The notes under the pieces are model-generated. The model had not been told where the DNA came from, searched no databases, and worked only from the letters and a program-made list of their open reading frames with translations. Source: Halorussus amylolyticus (GTDB lineage Archaea > Halobacteriota > Halobacteria > Halobacteriales > Haladaptataceae). From it: a DNA stretch of 64,000 nt. A program made the translations under genes and the position numbers. The stretch spans positions 117,867 through 181,866 of the forward strand of contig NZ_ML974131.1 in NCBI RefSeq assembly GCF_004143485.2, read 5' to 3'. Position 1 is the stretch's first letter, and every line of letters begins with the position of its first letter. This document shows positions 35,540 to 44,171 of this stretch, in pieces.

Positions 35540-36219
35540 TGTGTGTAAGTTCACATCGTGAGTCGAGAAGAGAGACCGGAGACACATCGTTTCGGTTGCC
35601 CGCTGACCACCCCGGTTCAGATGCTCCGCAATGAACGGTTAGTTGGATGCGGCCGCCGGGCACGGAATAAATGGTCGAGAGCAACTGTCTATCGTGCTTT
35701 CCGGCTCTCCTCGTTTCGGTTGGGTTTGCAAGACAAGTTTGGTCACCAATATTTAAATTTGTGAAAGAGTGCTGGCGGGTTAACCGAGTCCATGATGGGT
35801 CCTTCTCGTGGCGTTCCGCGGTCTGTCTCTCTCTGTCGTTGCGTTCGCGGGGTTTGGTCGGGTAACTCGCGCAGCCGATGACGCTACTTCGATTGCTTCT
35901 TCATAGTACTTTGACTTAGCAACAGAAACCGGAGTCAGCTCTAATCCAACCGAGGGATTCCAAAACTTCTGTTTCCTCGATGGTAAGCGAGTTACCAGAC
36001 ACTATGTTCCGATTTCGGGAAACAGGGTAAACACCCACCAACCTACCTGTACTGCGCTCAAAATCGGGGGAAACACGGGAAATAGCAAGGGTTTCGGATT
36101 TTAACAATTCCCCATTGAATTCACAGCGGCTTAACCCGGATCTGGACCTGATTTCGGTTGCAGCAGGGTTTTGAAGGGTAGACAGAGAGAAATCTCGCCA
36201 AGGGGTTATCGATGAGACC
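35540..36219. other. Intergenic region upstream of the internal integrase
   Basis: About 680 nt with no gene I would defend. Short open frames lack haloarchaeal codon bias and start signals. It separates the defence block from the replication/conjugation block and is a place to look for an old junction, but no tRNA-Gly-like copy was seen here. Confidence 0.45.
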
Positions 36220-38196
36220 TTAGTTCTCTTCGAAATCACGGGTTTCACGAAACACGACCGGTTGGGTGTCCAACCCCGCTTTAGAAACACGGTCTTCCAA
36301 TCCTTCCCGGATGTCTTGGTTCCGGCACACCACCCAGATCGCATCGAACCCGGTCTCTAAGTGATTCTCGATGTGTTCCCGTTCTCGGCTGGTGTTCTGC
36401 ATCGCAACTTCCACGACGATCTCCAGTTCACCAGTATTGACGTAGACATCCGCATCAAACAGTTCCAGCTCGGCGGGCCAACCAGCGTCCTCAAACGTTT
36501 TCTTTACCTGGTGCTGCCAGTACCGGTGAACGATTCCCCCACGTCCTTTCTGCTCCGGATCACACTCCAAGTTGTCCTCAACGTACGAGTATCCGCGTTT
36601 GGTTAGCTCGAGAAGCTTCGATGACTTGGGCCTAGTTTGAACCCTTTTTTCCTCCACAATTCCGTTGTCAGCCAGCTCGGTCTTCGCATCGTATCCTATA
36701 TGCGGACTTGAGAACTGGTCATACCGTTCAGTCAACCCTACGAACGGATACTCAACAACATCTCTAAGCAGTTGCTCGGCCTCCTCCGAGAGTGAAAACG
36801 TTTGACTTGGGTCGCTAATCACCTCCTCGTCCCTATTCTGGAGACCGACTAAGTCTTCGAACCCTGATGGTCGTTGTCGAGACGTCGACGATAACTCAGT
36901 CCAGTACCGGCCCTGCATCTGTTGGAGCTCTGCATCCGTAACCTGCTTCGCTAACTCGAACCCGTGGAGAGCTACATGGACAGGATCATTGTTTCCAGTC
37001 TGGAGAACCGCTTCACCCACGTCTAGTTGCTGTGCCACTGATTTCTGTCGATTCGAGAGATGTAGTGATTCGGCTATCGCCTCGAACTGTTTCCGGTCAC
37101 CGGTCGGTAACAGTAGTTTCGTGTATGTGTTCGCCTTGATCGAGTCCGTCAATTTCGAGGCTTCCTGATCGCCCACAATCAGGGCTTCTCCGAACTCACG
37201 GAGTCTTGCAGTAAGGTCATCGATAGCAGGAATACCAGCAGCGTCCTGACGCTCTTTATAGACACTGAATACCTGTTTGCCCTCATCGAGAACAAAGACG
37301 TGGTTCAGCCCTGTATCGCGGTCTGTCTGCGCCAATCGGTACTCGTAGACCCAAGCCAACAAAACCTCCATCAAAAAGTTCTGGACATCCCTGTTCAATC
37401 CGTCAAACTCGAAGACCACATCACGCTGTAACAACCCTTCCAGGCTGTATCCTTCACTACAGTCGAAGATCGTCCCTGCACCGAGGTTCATCGCCTCCAC
37501 ACGGTTCAGAACAGTATCACGGTAGTTCGCAGTTTTCCGGACATAGCTGATGTTGTCCGACGCCAACACCGCTTCCAACTCATGCAGGCTCGGATACGGC
37601 GGCGAACACTCGTCGAACAAGTCGTACAACCGGTAGAGTTCGATAATCGACTTGAACAAGTAATTCTTCGACCCGGAGAGCAATGAGGTTGCGTGGCCGA
37701 AGATCTCGCTGAAGACCTGCGCCCATCGACGGGGAGGCACAGCAGGTGGCGGCACCAACGGATTGAACTCGAACTCGGTCCACGGAAACACCAGCAGGCC
37801 ATCGAGTTCGCTGATGAGGTGGCGGTAGTCCTGTTTCACGTCGAAACTCCAGAACGGAACCTCTAGCTGTGACACCAACGTGTAGAACAGCGTGGTCTTC
37901 CCTGCGCCGGACTGCCCGACCGCCAACAGGTGTTTCGTTAAATCCTCTGCTGAAAGCTGGACCTGATTACCTGTAGCAGTCTCACCGATCTCCAGAGTTC
38001 CATCAGTAGATCGGGAATCAAATGGCTGTTGCTGCTGCTGGACCGTCTTTCCAATGATGGTCTTCTCAACAAGATTCGAGAGATATTCGTTTTCTGAAGC
38101 CGCTGACGCCAAGATCAGTCGCTGAACCGTTGGATCATCAAGAACCTCATTCTGGTCCGCAAAATCGAAAAGTCGCTTCCCGGCAGATCGACCCAT
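36220..38196 (-). CDS. HerA/VirB4-like ATPase with C-terminal nuclease-like domain
   Basis: A 658-aa protein. Walker A AVGQSGAGKTTLFYTLVSQL begins near residue 92, and Walker B HVFVLDEGKQVF lies near 302-313. A winged-helix-like stretch follows (AKTELADNGIVEEKRVQTR), then a terminal domain with DADVYVNTGELEIVVEVAMQ and FDAIWVVCRN, whose D-ExE-A spacing resembles a PD-(D/E)XK or Mrr-like fold. An ATPase that loads DNA fused to a possible nuclease could act in plasmid processing or defence. It may alternatively be a conjugation ATPase with a binding rather than cutting domain. The true VirB4 and VirD4 homologues are elsewhere, at 47-52 kb. Confidence 0.75.
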   Translation of the reverse strand: MGRSAGKRLFDFADQNEVLDDPTVQRLILASAASENEYLSNLVEKTIIGKTVQQQQQPFDSRSTDGTLEIGETATGNQVQLSAEDLTKHLLAVGQSGAGKTTLFYTLVSQLEVPFWSFDVKQDYRHLISELDGLLVFPWTEFEFNPLVPPPAVPPRRWAQVFSEIFGHATSLLSGSKNYLFKSIIELYRLYDLFDECSPPYPSLHELEAVLASDNISYVRKTANYRDTVLNRVEAMNLGAGTIFDCSEGYSLEGLLQRDVVFEFDGLNRDVQNFLMEVLLAWVYEYRLAQTDRDTGLNHVFVLDEGKQVFSVYKERQDAAGIPAIDDLTARLREFGEALIVGDQEASKLTDSIKANTYTKLLLPTGDRKQFEAIAESLHLSNRQKSVAQQLDVGEAVLQTGNNDPVHVALHGFELAKQVTDAELQQMQGRYWTELSSTSRQRPSGFEDLVGLQNRDEEVISDPSQTFSLSEEAEQLLRDVVEYPFVGLTERYDQFSSPHIGYDAKTELADNGIVEEKRVQTRPKSSKLLELTKRGYSYVEDNLECDPEQKGRGGIVHRYWQHQVKKTFEDAGWPAELELFDADVYVNTGELEIVVEVAMQNTSREREHIENHLETGFDAIWVVCRNQDIREGLEDRVSKAGLDTQPVVFRETRDFEEN

Positions 38197-38303
38197 ACAC
38201 TCAAAGAATGAGTGAGAACCATTCTACTACCCTGGCAAACACCGGGATTCCGATGAAAAACAAGGAATCGAGGGCTGCCAAGAACACGTCCCCCGCTCTA
38301 TTC

Positions 38304-38582
38304 TTATTCATCGTGGGACTGGTCTGGTCCGCTATCTCGCACCTTCTCCTCGGCGCTCTGTTCAAATGCGTTGTCGATAGCGGCTTTGTAATGCGCTTCA
38401 GGGAAGTAGTTGAACAACCCGTATTTTAAGCGGTCCCTTGCGTCAACAAAGAGCCAGTCGGGCTTCCTGGTTTCGACGTACTCCTTCTCCTCGAGATAGT
38501 CGTCTATCACGCTGTCCGGATCGATTCTGTAATCACCTGGATGATTGTGGTTTGCGTGCCTGGATTCGACAAGGAATTCAAG
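38304..38582 (-). CDS. Small acidic ORF overlapping the DUF932 gene end, start unclear
   Basis: The frame ending at 38304 reads strongly like haloarchaeal protein from the end of the DUF932 gene onward: DYRIDPDSVIDDYLEEKEYV, then RKPDWLFVDARDRLKYGLFN and FPEAHYKAAIDNAFEQSAEE. No ATG, GTG or TTG is found near 38582 in this frame; the frame stays open back into the DUF932 gene, where its translation turns basic and non-native. Either the start is a rare codon, or the segment was once the C-terminus of DUF932 in a longer protein and is now out of frame. The start given is approximate. Confidence 0.45.
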   Translation of the reverse strand, partial: LEFLVESRHANHNHPGDYRIDPDSVIDDYLEEKEYVETRKPDWLFVDARDRLKYGLFNYFPEAHYKAAIDNAFEQSAEEKVRDSGPDQSHDE

Positions 38583-39564
38583 CCTGTATCTCGTGTTTCT
38601 CCATGAGGTCCCGAAGGCTGTCTGTCTCTCCTTCCCAGTACTCCTCCTCGTCGGGATTGTCCGCATCCACCAAGTGTTGAACCCGGTTTTCCACCACGTT
38701 TCTTCCAAGTTCCGCTGAGTCGGGGACACGGTTTTCCTGATCGAGAAGCGTTGCGGCACGATCAAGACCGTCGTCCAAGACGTACTCCGGAACATCGGTT
38801 GAGAGATGCGTCAAGGCGTAGGTCGCGGCGTTGTAGGTTTCGTAGAGCGATGGATTCTCCGGATCCTCGACCTCCGTGTACAGCGCGTTCACCAGGTCCG
38901 CGGTCGGATTCTCCAAGTACCGGTCCAAGCCGAGGTCGTGAAGCACTAGCAGCGCCTCATCCTGGTTTAGCAACCGTTCTTCCTGGGCTTCTTTCAGCCG
39001 GTTCTCCACGGTGTCCGCACCATTAATCATCGAGTCGACGGCGTGGTAGGCTAGCTGTGGTTTGAACGGTTCGCTGTGGGTCTGCTCAAAGCTTTGTTCC
39101 GTGATGAAGCTGGTCATCCCGTTGCTACAGACCAGGCGCTCGGCCCCGAGGCTGTACGTCAATCCGTGGTAGCCGCTGTGACCGCTGCGCGTGTGAAGCT
39201 GTAACGCCACCTCGTCTCCGTCTCGCGGCTCAATAACATCGTCTAACCCGATTTTCGCCGTCATCTTGTGGCTGTTCGGTGAGAGCGAGACACGGCCCTC
39301 CGGCTCAACATGGTGGTGCTCCAACTGGCGGCCGACCGCATCCAGGATCTCGCCATACTGGATCACGTTGTAGAAGTCCTCAAACGTGGAGACCTCGCCG
39401 GCGAGTTCGCCGGTGTCCGTCCAGAGGCTGTCTCTCCAGGGCACCCGTTTCCATTCGTCAAGCTCCTCGTTTCGGCCGTAGACATCGTGGCGCTCAACCT
39501 GAGGAAGGTTTTCCGCGGTTTCGTAAAGTCCGTCTAAATCGTCGAACGTGTAGGTTTGCTCCAT
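38578..39564 (-). CDS. DUF932-family phage/plasmid protein
   Basis: A 328-aa protein starting MEQTYTFDDLDGLYETAENL. It contains the DUF932 core VALQLHTRSGHSGYHGLTYS followed by RLVCSNGMTSFITEQSFEQT; the CSNGM element is diagnostic. The C-terminal part is helical and acidic. DUF932 proteins are typical cargo of plasmids and phages and are of unknown function, possibly replication-linked. The open frame extends to 39774, but the upstream residues are non-native; ATG 39564 is preferred. Confidence 0.82.
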   Translation of the reverse strand: MEQTYTFDDLDGLYETAENLPQVERHDVYGRNEELDEWKRVPWRDSLWTDTGELAGEVSTFEDFYNVIQYGEILDAVGRQLEHHHVEPEGRVSLSPNSHKMTAKIGLDDVIEPRDGDEVALQLHTRSGHSGYHGLTYSLGAERLVCSNGMTSFITEQSFEQTHSEPFKPQLAYHAVDSMINGADTVENRLKEAQEERLLNQDEALLVLHDLGLDRYLENPTADLVNALYTEVEDPENPSLYETYNAATYALTHLSTDVPEYVLDDGLDRAATLLDQENRVPDSAELGRNVVENRVQHLVDADNPDEEEYWEGETDSLRDLMEKHEIQA

Positions 39565-39727
39565 CTGGCAATTCACCTTATACCAGTAGTTCCGGTTTTG
39601 AAAAGAGTAGTAGCCGACGGGACACCTCGGTTCACTTGAGTTGACAAAGGAAGGGAAAGCGACCCTGTAGAACCCCGTTGAGATGACCACGGGCTGAGGT
39701 CTATACTCAAAGATTGTGGACCGGCGG

Positions 39728-40285
39728 TTACGAACTGCCGAAATAGTCCTCCGCAATTTCTTCGAGTGACTCATTCGGATGAGAAGTAGTCACGGTGCTG
39801 TTCGCATCTTCCGGCATCGTAAGCTCAAGAACTCGACTGACATCTGATTCCGGAATCAGCGTGATGTTGAAGCCTTCTTGCCCACAATACTTCATTTGTT
39901 CTGATAGTCGGCCTACGGCGATTTCTGTTTGGATATCGCTGTAGGGGACTTTTGGGATGAGTTCCCGGACCGCCGAAAATTCAAGGCGAGCACCCTCCTC
40001 GTCATCGCGGTGTACCTCATTGACGGTCAGGAGGTGACTCAGGCATGCGCCATGTTCGTCGACACTACTTGTACAATAGAGCAGGCCCTCGTCACCAGAG
40101 GTAAGCGTCTGCCAGGCGTCGTATCTCCCGAATCCCTCTCGCTTCCAGAACGGACTCGCATTGAAATACTCTCCGTGACGAAGGGGTTCATCACAGAATC
40201 GTGGACCATTTGCGCCCGCAATATAGGCCGGAGCAGCCTGTTCCTCGATGGGATGGCCACTCGCCTGAATCAAAAATCCCGTCAT
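39728..40285 (-). CDS. Hypothetical protein with a possible EVE/PUA-like fold
   Basis: A 185-aa protein starting MTGFLIQASGHPIEEQAAPA. The middle, ASPFWKREGFGRYDAWQTLT followed by SGDEGLLYCTSSVDEHGACL and SHLLTVNEVHR, has the strand spacing and the aromatic/GD...LLYCTS pattern seen in EVE and related PUA-superfamily domains, which can recognise modified bases. This match is by eye and weak. If real, a modified-base reader in an element encoding a 7-deazaguanine pathway would be meaningful. ATG 40285 follows 18 less plausible codons in the open frame. Confidence 0.55.
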   Translation of the reverse strand: MTGFLIQASGHPIEEQAAPAYIAGANGPRFCDEPLRHGEYFNASPFWKREGFGRYDAWQTLTSGDEGLLYCTSSVDEHGACLSHLLTVNEVHRDDEEGARLEFSAVRELIPKVPYSDIQTEIAVGRLSEQMKYCGQEGFNITLIPESDVSRVLELTMPEDANSTVTTSHPNESLEEIAEDYFGSS

Positions 40286-40472
40286 AGTACCCTCCAGTCC
40301 CGGTAGTGACAAAATAGTATGCCTCTCTCGAAGTACCATTCTCCTGTGAGTCAGTGACGACTGCTTTCTCTACCCGATATGCGCCTCGTATCCAGCAGGG
40401 TCGCTAAAACAGTCACTAATTGAGGGCTTCGATAAACGGAGAATACTTCTCTGTAGACAATTTTTAGACAGT

Positions 40473-41282
40473 TCACCGATCTCCATTGGCGAGATCTCGC
40501 TCCGTAACCTCGCGTACACCGTGTCGCATCGCTCGGCGGCCAGCTTGGAGAAGCTGTTCGAGTGCTTCCCGGCAGTCTCCACTGGTCTCTGCGACTTGCT
40601 CCGCGATGGCTTCAACCACGTCGCTGTCGACTGTCCCGGGTTTGAATGCCTGTTCGACAGCCTTCTCAAGGATCTGCTGAAGTTGGTCAGCAGTGTAGGG
40701 CTCGAACTCGATGGGTCTGCAGTTGAGCCGGCTCCAGCTCCGGGAGTCAAGCACGAGTGCGTCAGGCGGTAAATTCGAGATCATCACGAGTCCGAGTTTG
40801 TTCCCGGTTTGCTGGCTGAGCATATGGAGATCGTAGGCAACCTCAGTTTTATCTCGGAGCTGGTCGAACTCATCGAGCGAGACTGCGATGCTCCGGTTTT
40901 TCTCGAGCCATTCACGGAGTTTAGAGAGCAGTTCGTCGACCGGCTTGCCTTTCCGTGGAGCGGGGTAGCCGAGCTGGATGAGGAGTTCGGTGAGCAGCGC
41001 GGGGCGCGTGGAGTACTGCCAGCAGTTGATCCGGATCGTTTTCACGCTGGTTTCCTCCGTGAGGGCGTCGAGGACGTGGTTGACGCAGACGGTTTTGCCG
41101 GTGCCGGGTGGACCGTGGATGAGCAAGGTTTCAGGTGTATCACGTTTGGTGAGCGGTCGGATACCGTCCCGGATTGAATGGACTTCGCTGTCGCGACCGA
41201 CTGGCGGAAGACTGGCTTCACCGTTCAGGTAGCGCTCCGCATGAATGATGCCACTACGAGGGGAGGTGTTGTTGTCGAACAT
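40473..41282 (-). CDS. Orc1/Cdc6-type AAA ATPase without winged-helix domain
   Basis: A 269-aa protein. Walker A LIHGPPGTGKT ends at 64, and Walker B SLDEFDQL has Asp136-Glu137. Sensor-1 ISNLPPDALVLDSRSWSR follows, and the lid begins IEFEPYTADQLQQILEKA and ends TERDLANGDR. Standard haloarchaeal Orc1/Cdc6 proteins are about 400 aa with a C-terminal winged helix that binds the origin. This one ends right after the AAA lid, so it is naturally short or truncated. It is divergent from a second Orc1-like gene, a layout typical of a plasmid origin. Confidence 0.87.
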   Translation of the reverse strand: MFDNNTSPRSGIIHAERYLNGEASLPPVGRDSEVHSIRDGIRPLTKRDTPETLLIHGPPGTGKTVCVNHVLDALTEETSVKTIRINCWQYSTRPALLTELLIQLGYPAPRKGKPVDELLSKLREWLEKNRSIAVSLDEFDQLRDKTEVAYDLHMLSQQTGNKLGLVMISNLPPDALVLDSRSWSRLNCRPIEFEPYTADQLQQILEKAVEQAFKPGTVDSDVVEAIAEQVAETSGDCREALEQLLQAGRRAMRHGVREVTERDLANGDR

Positions 41283-41504
41283 CGGTGGATCACGCTCACC
41301 ATCGTTGTCTATCAGTGAGGATTCAAAAGCGGAGTCCGGGATGGTGTTTCGTATGTGCCGCAGTGTACAGGTGTTCGAATGGCTTCAGCGCTAATCATAC
41401 GTCGTGAATGAGGGGCTCCGGTTCACCTGTCGTCATCGTGCGTTCTCCCAACTGAAGGCCGGGGTCCGAAAATCCGTGTGAGTCTCACGCCCCAAGCTAC
41501 GCCT
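41283..41504. other. Candidate replication origin between divergent Orc1/Cdc6 genes
   Basis: The 222-nt gap contains an inverted pair acaggtg (41367-41373) and cacctgt (41424-41430), each in a similar setting (acaggtgttcg and ggttcacctgtcg). Haloarchaeal origins normally sit beside orc1/cdc6 genes and carry inverted origin-recognition boxes. No long AT-rich unwinding tract is obvious. Origin function is inferred from position and the inverted pair only. Confidence 0.4.
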
Positions 41505-42575
41505 ATGACCGATATCATCGATACTCCTGACCCGTTGACCCGGACCTACCTCCCGGCCCAACTTATTGATCGAGAACCCGAACAGGAAACGCTATCCGAA
41601 GCGTTTGCGGCGGACACCGAGACCCGGCTTCAGCACGTCCATCTCTACGGGCCTCGTGGCACGGGGAAAACCCACTTGGTCAAGCAGTTTCTCACGACGT
41701 TTCCATCGACAGTGACCACATGTTACGTCTCCGGGCGACCGCACGATACGCAGTATAAAGTACTTGAGCGACTCCTCCAGCAGCTGACCGGCGAACACGT
41801 CGGAACCGGTCACCACATCGCTGACCTGCAGCGCCGACTTCGAGACGCAGTGAATCTGGAAACCGTGGTCGTCATTGATGAAGTCGAGTTCTTGTTGTTG
41901 AACGATGGCGATGATCTGCTGTACTTCCTGACCCGATTGGAGAACACGGCCGTGATTACGGTGTCAGCGACTCACCGAAGTCTCGAACCCGAGGTCGATG
42001 ATCGGACCTACAGCTCGTTTCAGCCTCGGGTCCTGACGCTCAACCCGTACACGCCGAGCCAAGTCCGGCAGATCCTTGCTGACCGCGCCCGGCGCGCGCT
42101 GGAACCGCAGTCGGTGGAGAGGACCGCGCTCTCCCGGATCGCAGCAACCACCTCGAACATCGCCATCGGGCTATGCTGGCTTCGAACAGCCGCGGAGGCA
42201 GCCGACGACGCAGTGACGCGGAGTCTGGTCGACGAGGTTCAGTCCACAGGGTATGCGGCGTACGTCACCGAACTGCTGGCGGATTTCACACCGCATCACA
42301 GGCGGCTCTACGACACGATTGAGTTGCTGGACCGCGACCGGAATCCGGTTATCTCAGGGGCTGTGTACGAGGCCTACCGCGACCGGTGCGCTGACACCGG
42401 TGTCGAACCGCTAAGCGAGCGCCGGATCAGCGATTTCCTAACCCATCTCGAACTCCTGGGCTTAATCGAAGCAACCTACCACTACGGCGGTCGGAAAGGC
42501 AAAACCAGGGAACTTCAGCTCGTGGACTGGGACGAGGACACCCCATCCAGTGATTCCTCATCAGAAGAACGCTGA
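41505..42575 (+). CDS. Orc1/Cdc6-like initiator with winged-helix domain
   Basis: A 356-aa protein. Walker A HLYGPRGTGKT ends at 56, Walker B VVVIDEVEFLL has Asp125-Glu126, and sensor-1 VITVSATHRSLE is followed by the lid LNPYTPSQVRQILADRA. The C-terminal 100 residues form a winged helix (HRRLYDTIELLDRDRNPVIS, then SERRISDFLTHLELLGLIEA). It is the complete partner of the short divergent ATPase and likely the initiator for the element. The ATG at 41505 is used; a GTG nine codons earlier is possible. Confidence 0.9.
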   Translation: MTDIIDTPDPLTRTYLPAQLIDREPEQETLSEAFAADTETRLQHVHLYGPRGTGKTHLVKQFLTTFPSTVTTCYVSGRPHDTQYKVLERLLQQLTGEHVGTGHHIADLQRRLRDAVNLETVVVIDEVEFLLLNDGDDLLYFLTRLENTAVITVSATHRSLEPEVDDRTYSSFQPRVLTLNPYTPSQVRQILADRARRALEPQSVERTALSRIAATTSNIAIGLCWLRTAAEAADDAVTRSLVDEVQSTGYAAYVTELLADFTPHHRRLYDTIELLDRDRNPVISGAVYEAYRDRCADTGVEPLSERRISDFLTHLELLGLIEATYHYGGRKGKTRELQLVDWDEDTPSSDSSSEER

Positions 42576-43010
42576 GAGATCAGTCTCGGTTAGTTCACGG
42601 AGTTCTCGGTGGAGGTGCCGTCGTTCTCGTTCAAGCTGGTCACGGTCACGCCAGTGGGTTCGTTTGGCCTCTTGGAGCTGTTGTTCAAGCTCTCTGACTC
42701 GGCGCTTCTGATCAGTGAGTCGGTCTATGGGAATGGACGGCCGTTGTAACCGTTCTAACCGGTCCTGTTCCTCTTGGATTGCCGTCTTGAGTTCAGCAAT
42801 GGTTTGGTCATGGATCTCGGTTCGGTGTTGGAGCCGGGTTTCCACCTGGGTGAGTTCGGTTTCGATCCGATTTTGTTCCTGTTCATGCGATTCAGTCAGC
42901 AATGCTTCCAATTCTGGGCCGTCAAAAACGAGGTCCTGCTGGCCAGCCGAGGGATTGCTACGGCTGGGCCGTGAGTCTGCCAGGAGGTCTTCGTAGTCCG
43001 GATACCGCAT
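42561..43010 (-). CDS. Coiled-coil protein (149 aa)
   Basis: It opens MRYPDYEDLLADSRPSRSNP, then almost the whole length is coiled coil (EQEQNRIETELTQVETRLQH, VRELEQQLQEAKRTHWRDRD, ERERRHLHRELRELTETDL). The C-terminus overlaps the convergent Orc1-like gene by 15 nt. Small coiled-coil proteins near plasmid initiators may be partition or scaffold factors, but nothing specific identifies this one. ATG 43010 is preferred over an upstream GTG. Confidence 0.7.
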   Translation of the reverse strand: MRYPDYEDLLADSRPSRSNPSAGQQDLVFDGPELEALLTESHEQEQNRIETELTQVETRLQHRTEIHDQTIAELKTAIQEEQDRLERLQRPSIPIDRLTDQKRRVRELEQQLQEAKRTHWRDRDQLERERRHLHRELRELTETDLSAFF

Positions 43011-43048
43011 AGCAAGGTTCTCCACAACCTGTCGACCGAGGTGAAGAC

Positions 43049-43201
43049 TTACGTGGCTTCTCTGTCGCCCTGATTCACTAGCTTGCGATACCGTTCAGCA
43101 GCCTCTCGGTAGAACCGTGGAAGCGACTGGACCTCCTCCTCTGACCAGGAACCAACTTCGGCGAGAAGAGCTTCGGCTTCCGCTAGTTCGTTTATTGACA
43201 C
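43049..43201 (-). CDS. 50-aa helical protein
   Basis: Reads VSINELAEAEALLAEVGSWS and ends with RFYREAAERYRKLVNQGDRE before TAA; GTG start at 43201. Two amphipathic helices with acidic surface and normal codon use make it a credible small gene. It lies 38 nt before the coiled-coil gene on the same strand and may be translated with it. No family recognised. Confidence 0.6.
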   Translation of the reverse strand: MSINELAEAEALLAEVGSWSEEEVQSLPRFYREAAERYRKLVNQGDREAT

Positions 43202-43289
43202 TTGGATTCACCCTTTGGAGCTTGTCGAACGTGAGGGCTTTATGAATACGTGAGCGCCTCGCTACACTTGGGGCGCTCCGATGTGTTTT

Positions 43290-43523
43290 CTACTGGAAAT
43301 CATCGATTCCGGACTGGTCCATTAACACGGTTATTGCGTACTCGACCCGTTGAACGTTGACTTCGTACAGGCACATCTTGGTGTAGTCCTTCTCCGCATC
43401 TTGGACGGCTTGCTGCTTCAGGAATCGTTCTGCGTCACCGACTGAACTGAAAAACAGGTCTGTGTCAGCGCTATCCGCCCGGTAAACCGCGTCGCCACTA
43501 TCCGGGTTAAACCAGCAGTACAC
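43290..43523 (-). CDS. Small hypothetical protein (77 aa or longer)
   Basis: Reads from GTG 43523 as a compact alpha/beta protein: YCWFNPDSGDAVYRADSADT, FSSVGDAERFLKQQAVQDAE, MCLYEVNVQRVEYAITVLMD. Codon use remains protein-like upstream of the GTG for about 30 codons (LLEYATRLDANDGSELYGDR), back to the stop of the preceding gene, yet no standard start occurs there. The N-terminus may therefore be longer than shown. Function unknown. Confidence 0.6.
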   Translation of the reverse strand: MYCWFNPDSGDAVYRADSADTDLFFSSVGDAERFLKQQAVQDAEKDYTKMCLYEVNVQRVEYAITVLMDQSGIDDFQ

Positions 43524-43600
43524 CGTGTCTCGTCTCCGGTCACCATAGAGCTCGGAGCCGTCATTTGCGTCCAGTCTGGTTGCGTACTCCAGCAGGTCAG

Positions 43601-43915
43601 CTATCTCCCGAATATGCCATCACCTGACTTTTGAAGCACTGTAAACTCGGTTTCGATCACCCGGGTCAGGTCGTAGCCACCGTCCGGAAACAGTGTCTCG
43701 TCACCGAGATCGGTGTCCACCCTGTATCCGCCGACGGTTTCCAGTTGCTCAGTGCTGAAGCAGCCGTATTCCCACCGATCAAAGGTGCTCGGGCTTCGAA
43801 CCCGGCCATAGTACAGGTTTTCATCTATTTTTCCATAGGCTTCCCACCGCCAGTTCGGGAGCAGCAGTGCTTCCCAGACTGCCAGCGGTTCCTCGTCTTC
43901 ATAATCTGCGACCAT
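43601..43915 (-). CDS. Small hypothetical protein (104 aa)
   Basis: Acidic and aromatic-rich, starting MVADYEDEEPLAVWEALLLP and containing GKIDENLYYGRVRSPSTFDR. No membrane segment and no known motif. It lies immediately upstream of the previous small gene on the same strand, so the two probably form one transcript. Seen on haloarchaeal plasmids as hypothetical proteins, from memory only. Confidence 0.65.
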   Translation of the reverse strand: MVADYEDEEPLAVWEALLLPNWRWEAYGKIDENLYYGRVRSPSTFDRWEYGCFSTEQLETVGGYRVDTDLGDETLFPDGGYDLTRVIETEFTVLQKSGDGIFGR

Positions 43916-43979
43916 CGCAATTCGCCGGGCTGGCTTTTATCAAGAAGTCTCAAACCGGTTTCCGAAGACCGGGTTTCAG

Positions 43980-44171
43980 ATGGAAATTGATGCCGAGAGT
44001 TATTTACGTAGATTAAGATCTGATAGGAATGAGTTGGGAGCGGTGGATGCAATTAGATACATATCTTCATTGGTATCAGAGCCGTCAGATGACATCAAAT
44101 CCTTCGTCTTCAAGAATTCGCCTGATATCGCTGATTGTTTCTCTGCTGTCTCTTCCTCCTCGGTAATCTAG
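43980..44171 (+). CDS. Doubtful small ORF (63 aa)
   Basis: Starts MEIDAESYLRRLRSDRNELG and has native-looking composition for about 50 residues, but its last third overlaps the 161-aa gene on the other strand and degrades to serine runs. It may be a truncated gene cut by rearrangement. Kept at low confidence. Confidence 0.3.
   Translation: MEIDAESYLRRLRSDRNELGAVDAIRYISSLVSEPSDDIKSFVFKNSPDIADCFSAVSSSSVI

Noticed and set aside
35916-36344. 142-aa minus-strand ORF overlapping the ATPase-nuclease gene
   Set aside because: Its first half is a shadow of the ATPase gene and the second half lacks acidic bias or any motif.
40370-40750. 126-aa frame overlapping the short Orc1/Cdc6 gene, considered as a frameshifted winged helix
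   Set aside because: Translation within the overlap is serine-rich shadow sequence; the 38 residues beyond the stop do not resemble an Orc1 winged helix.
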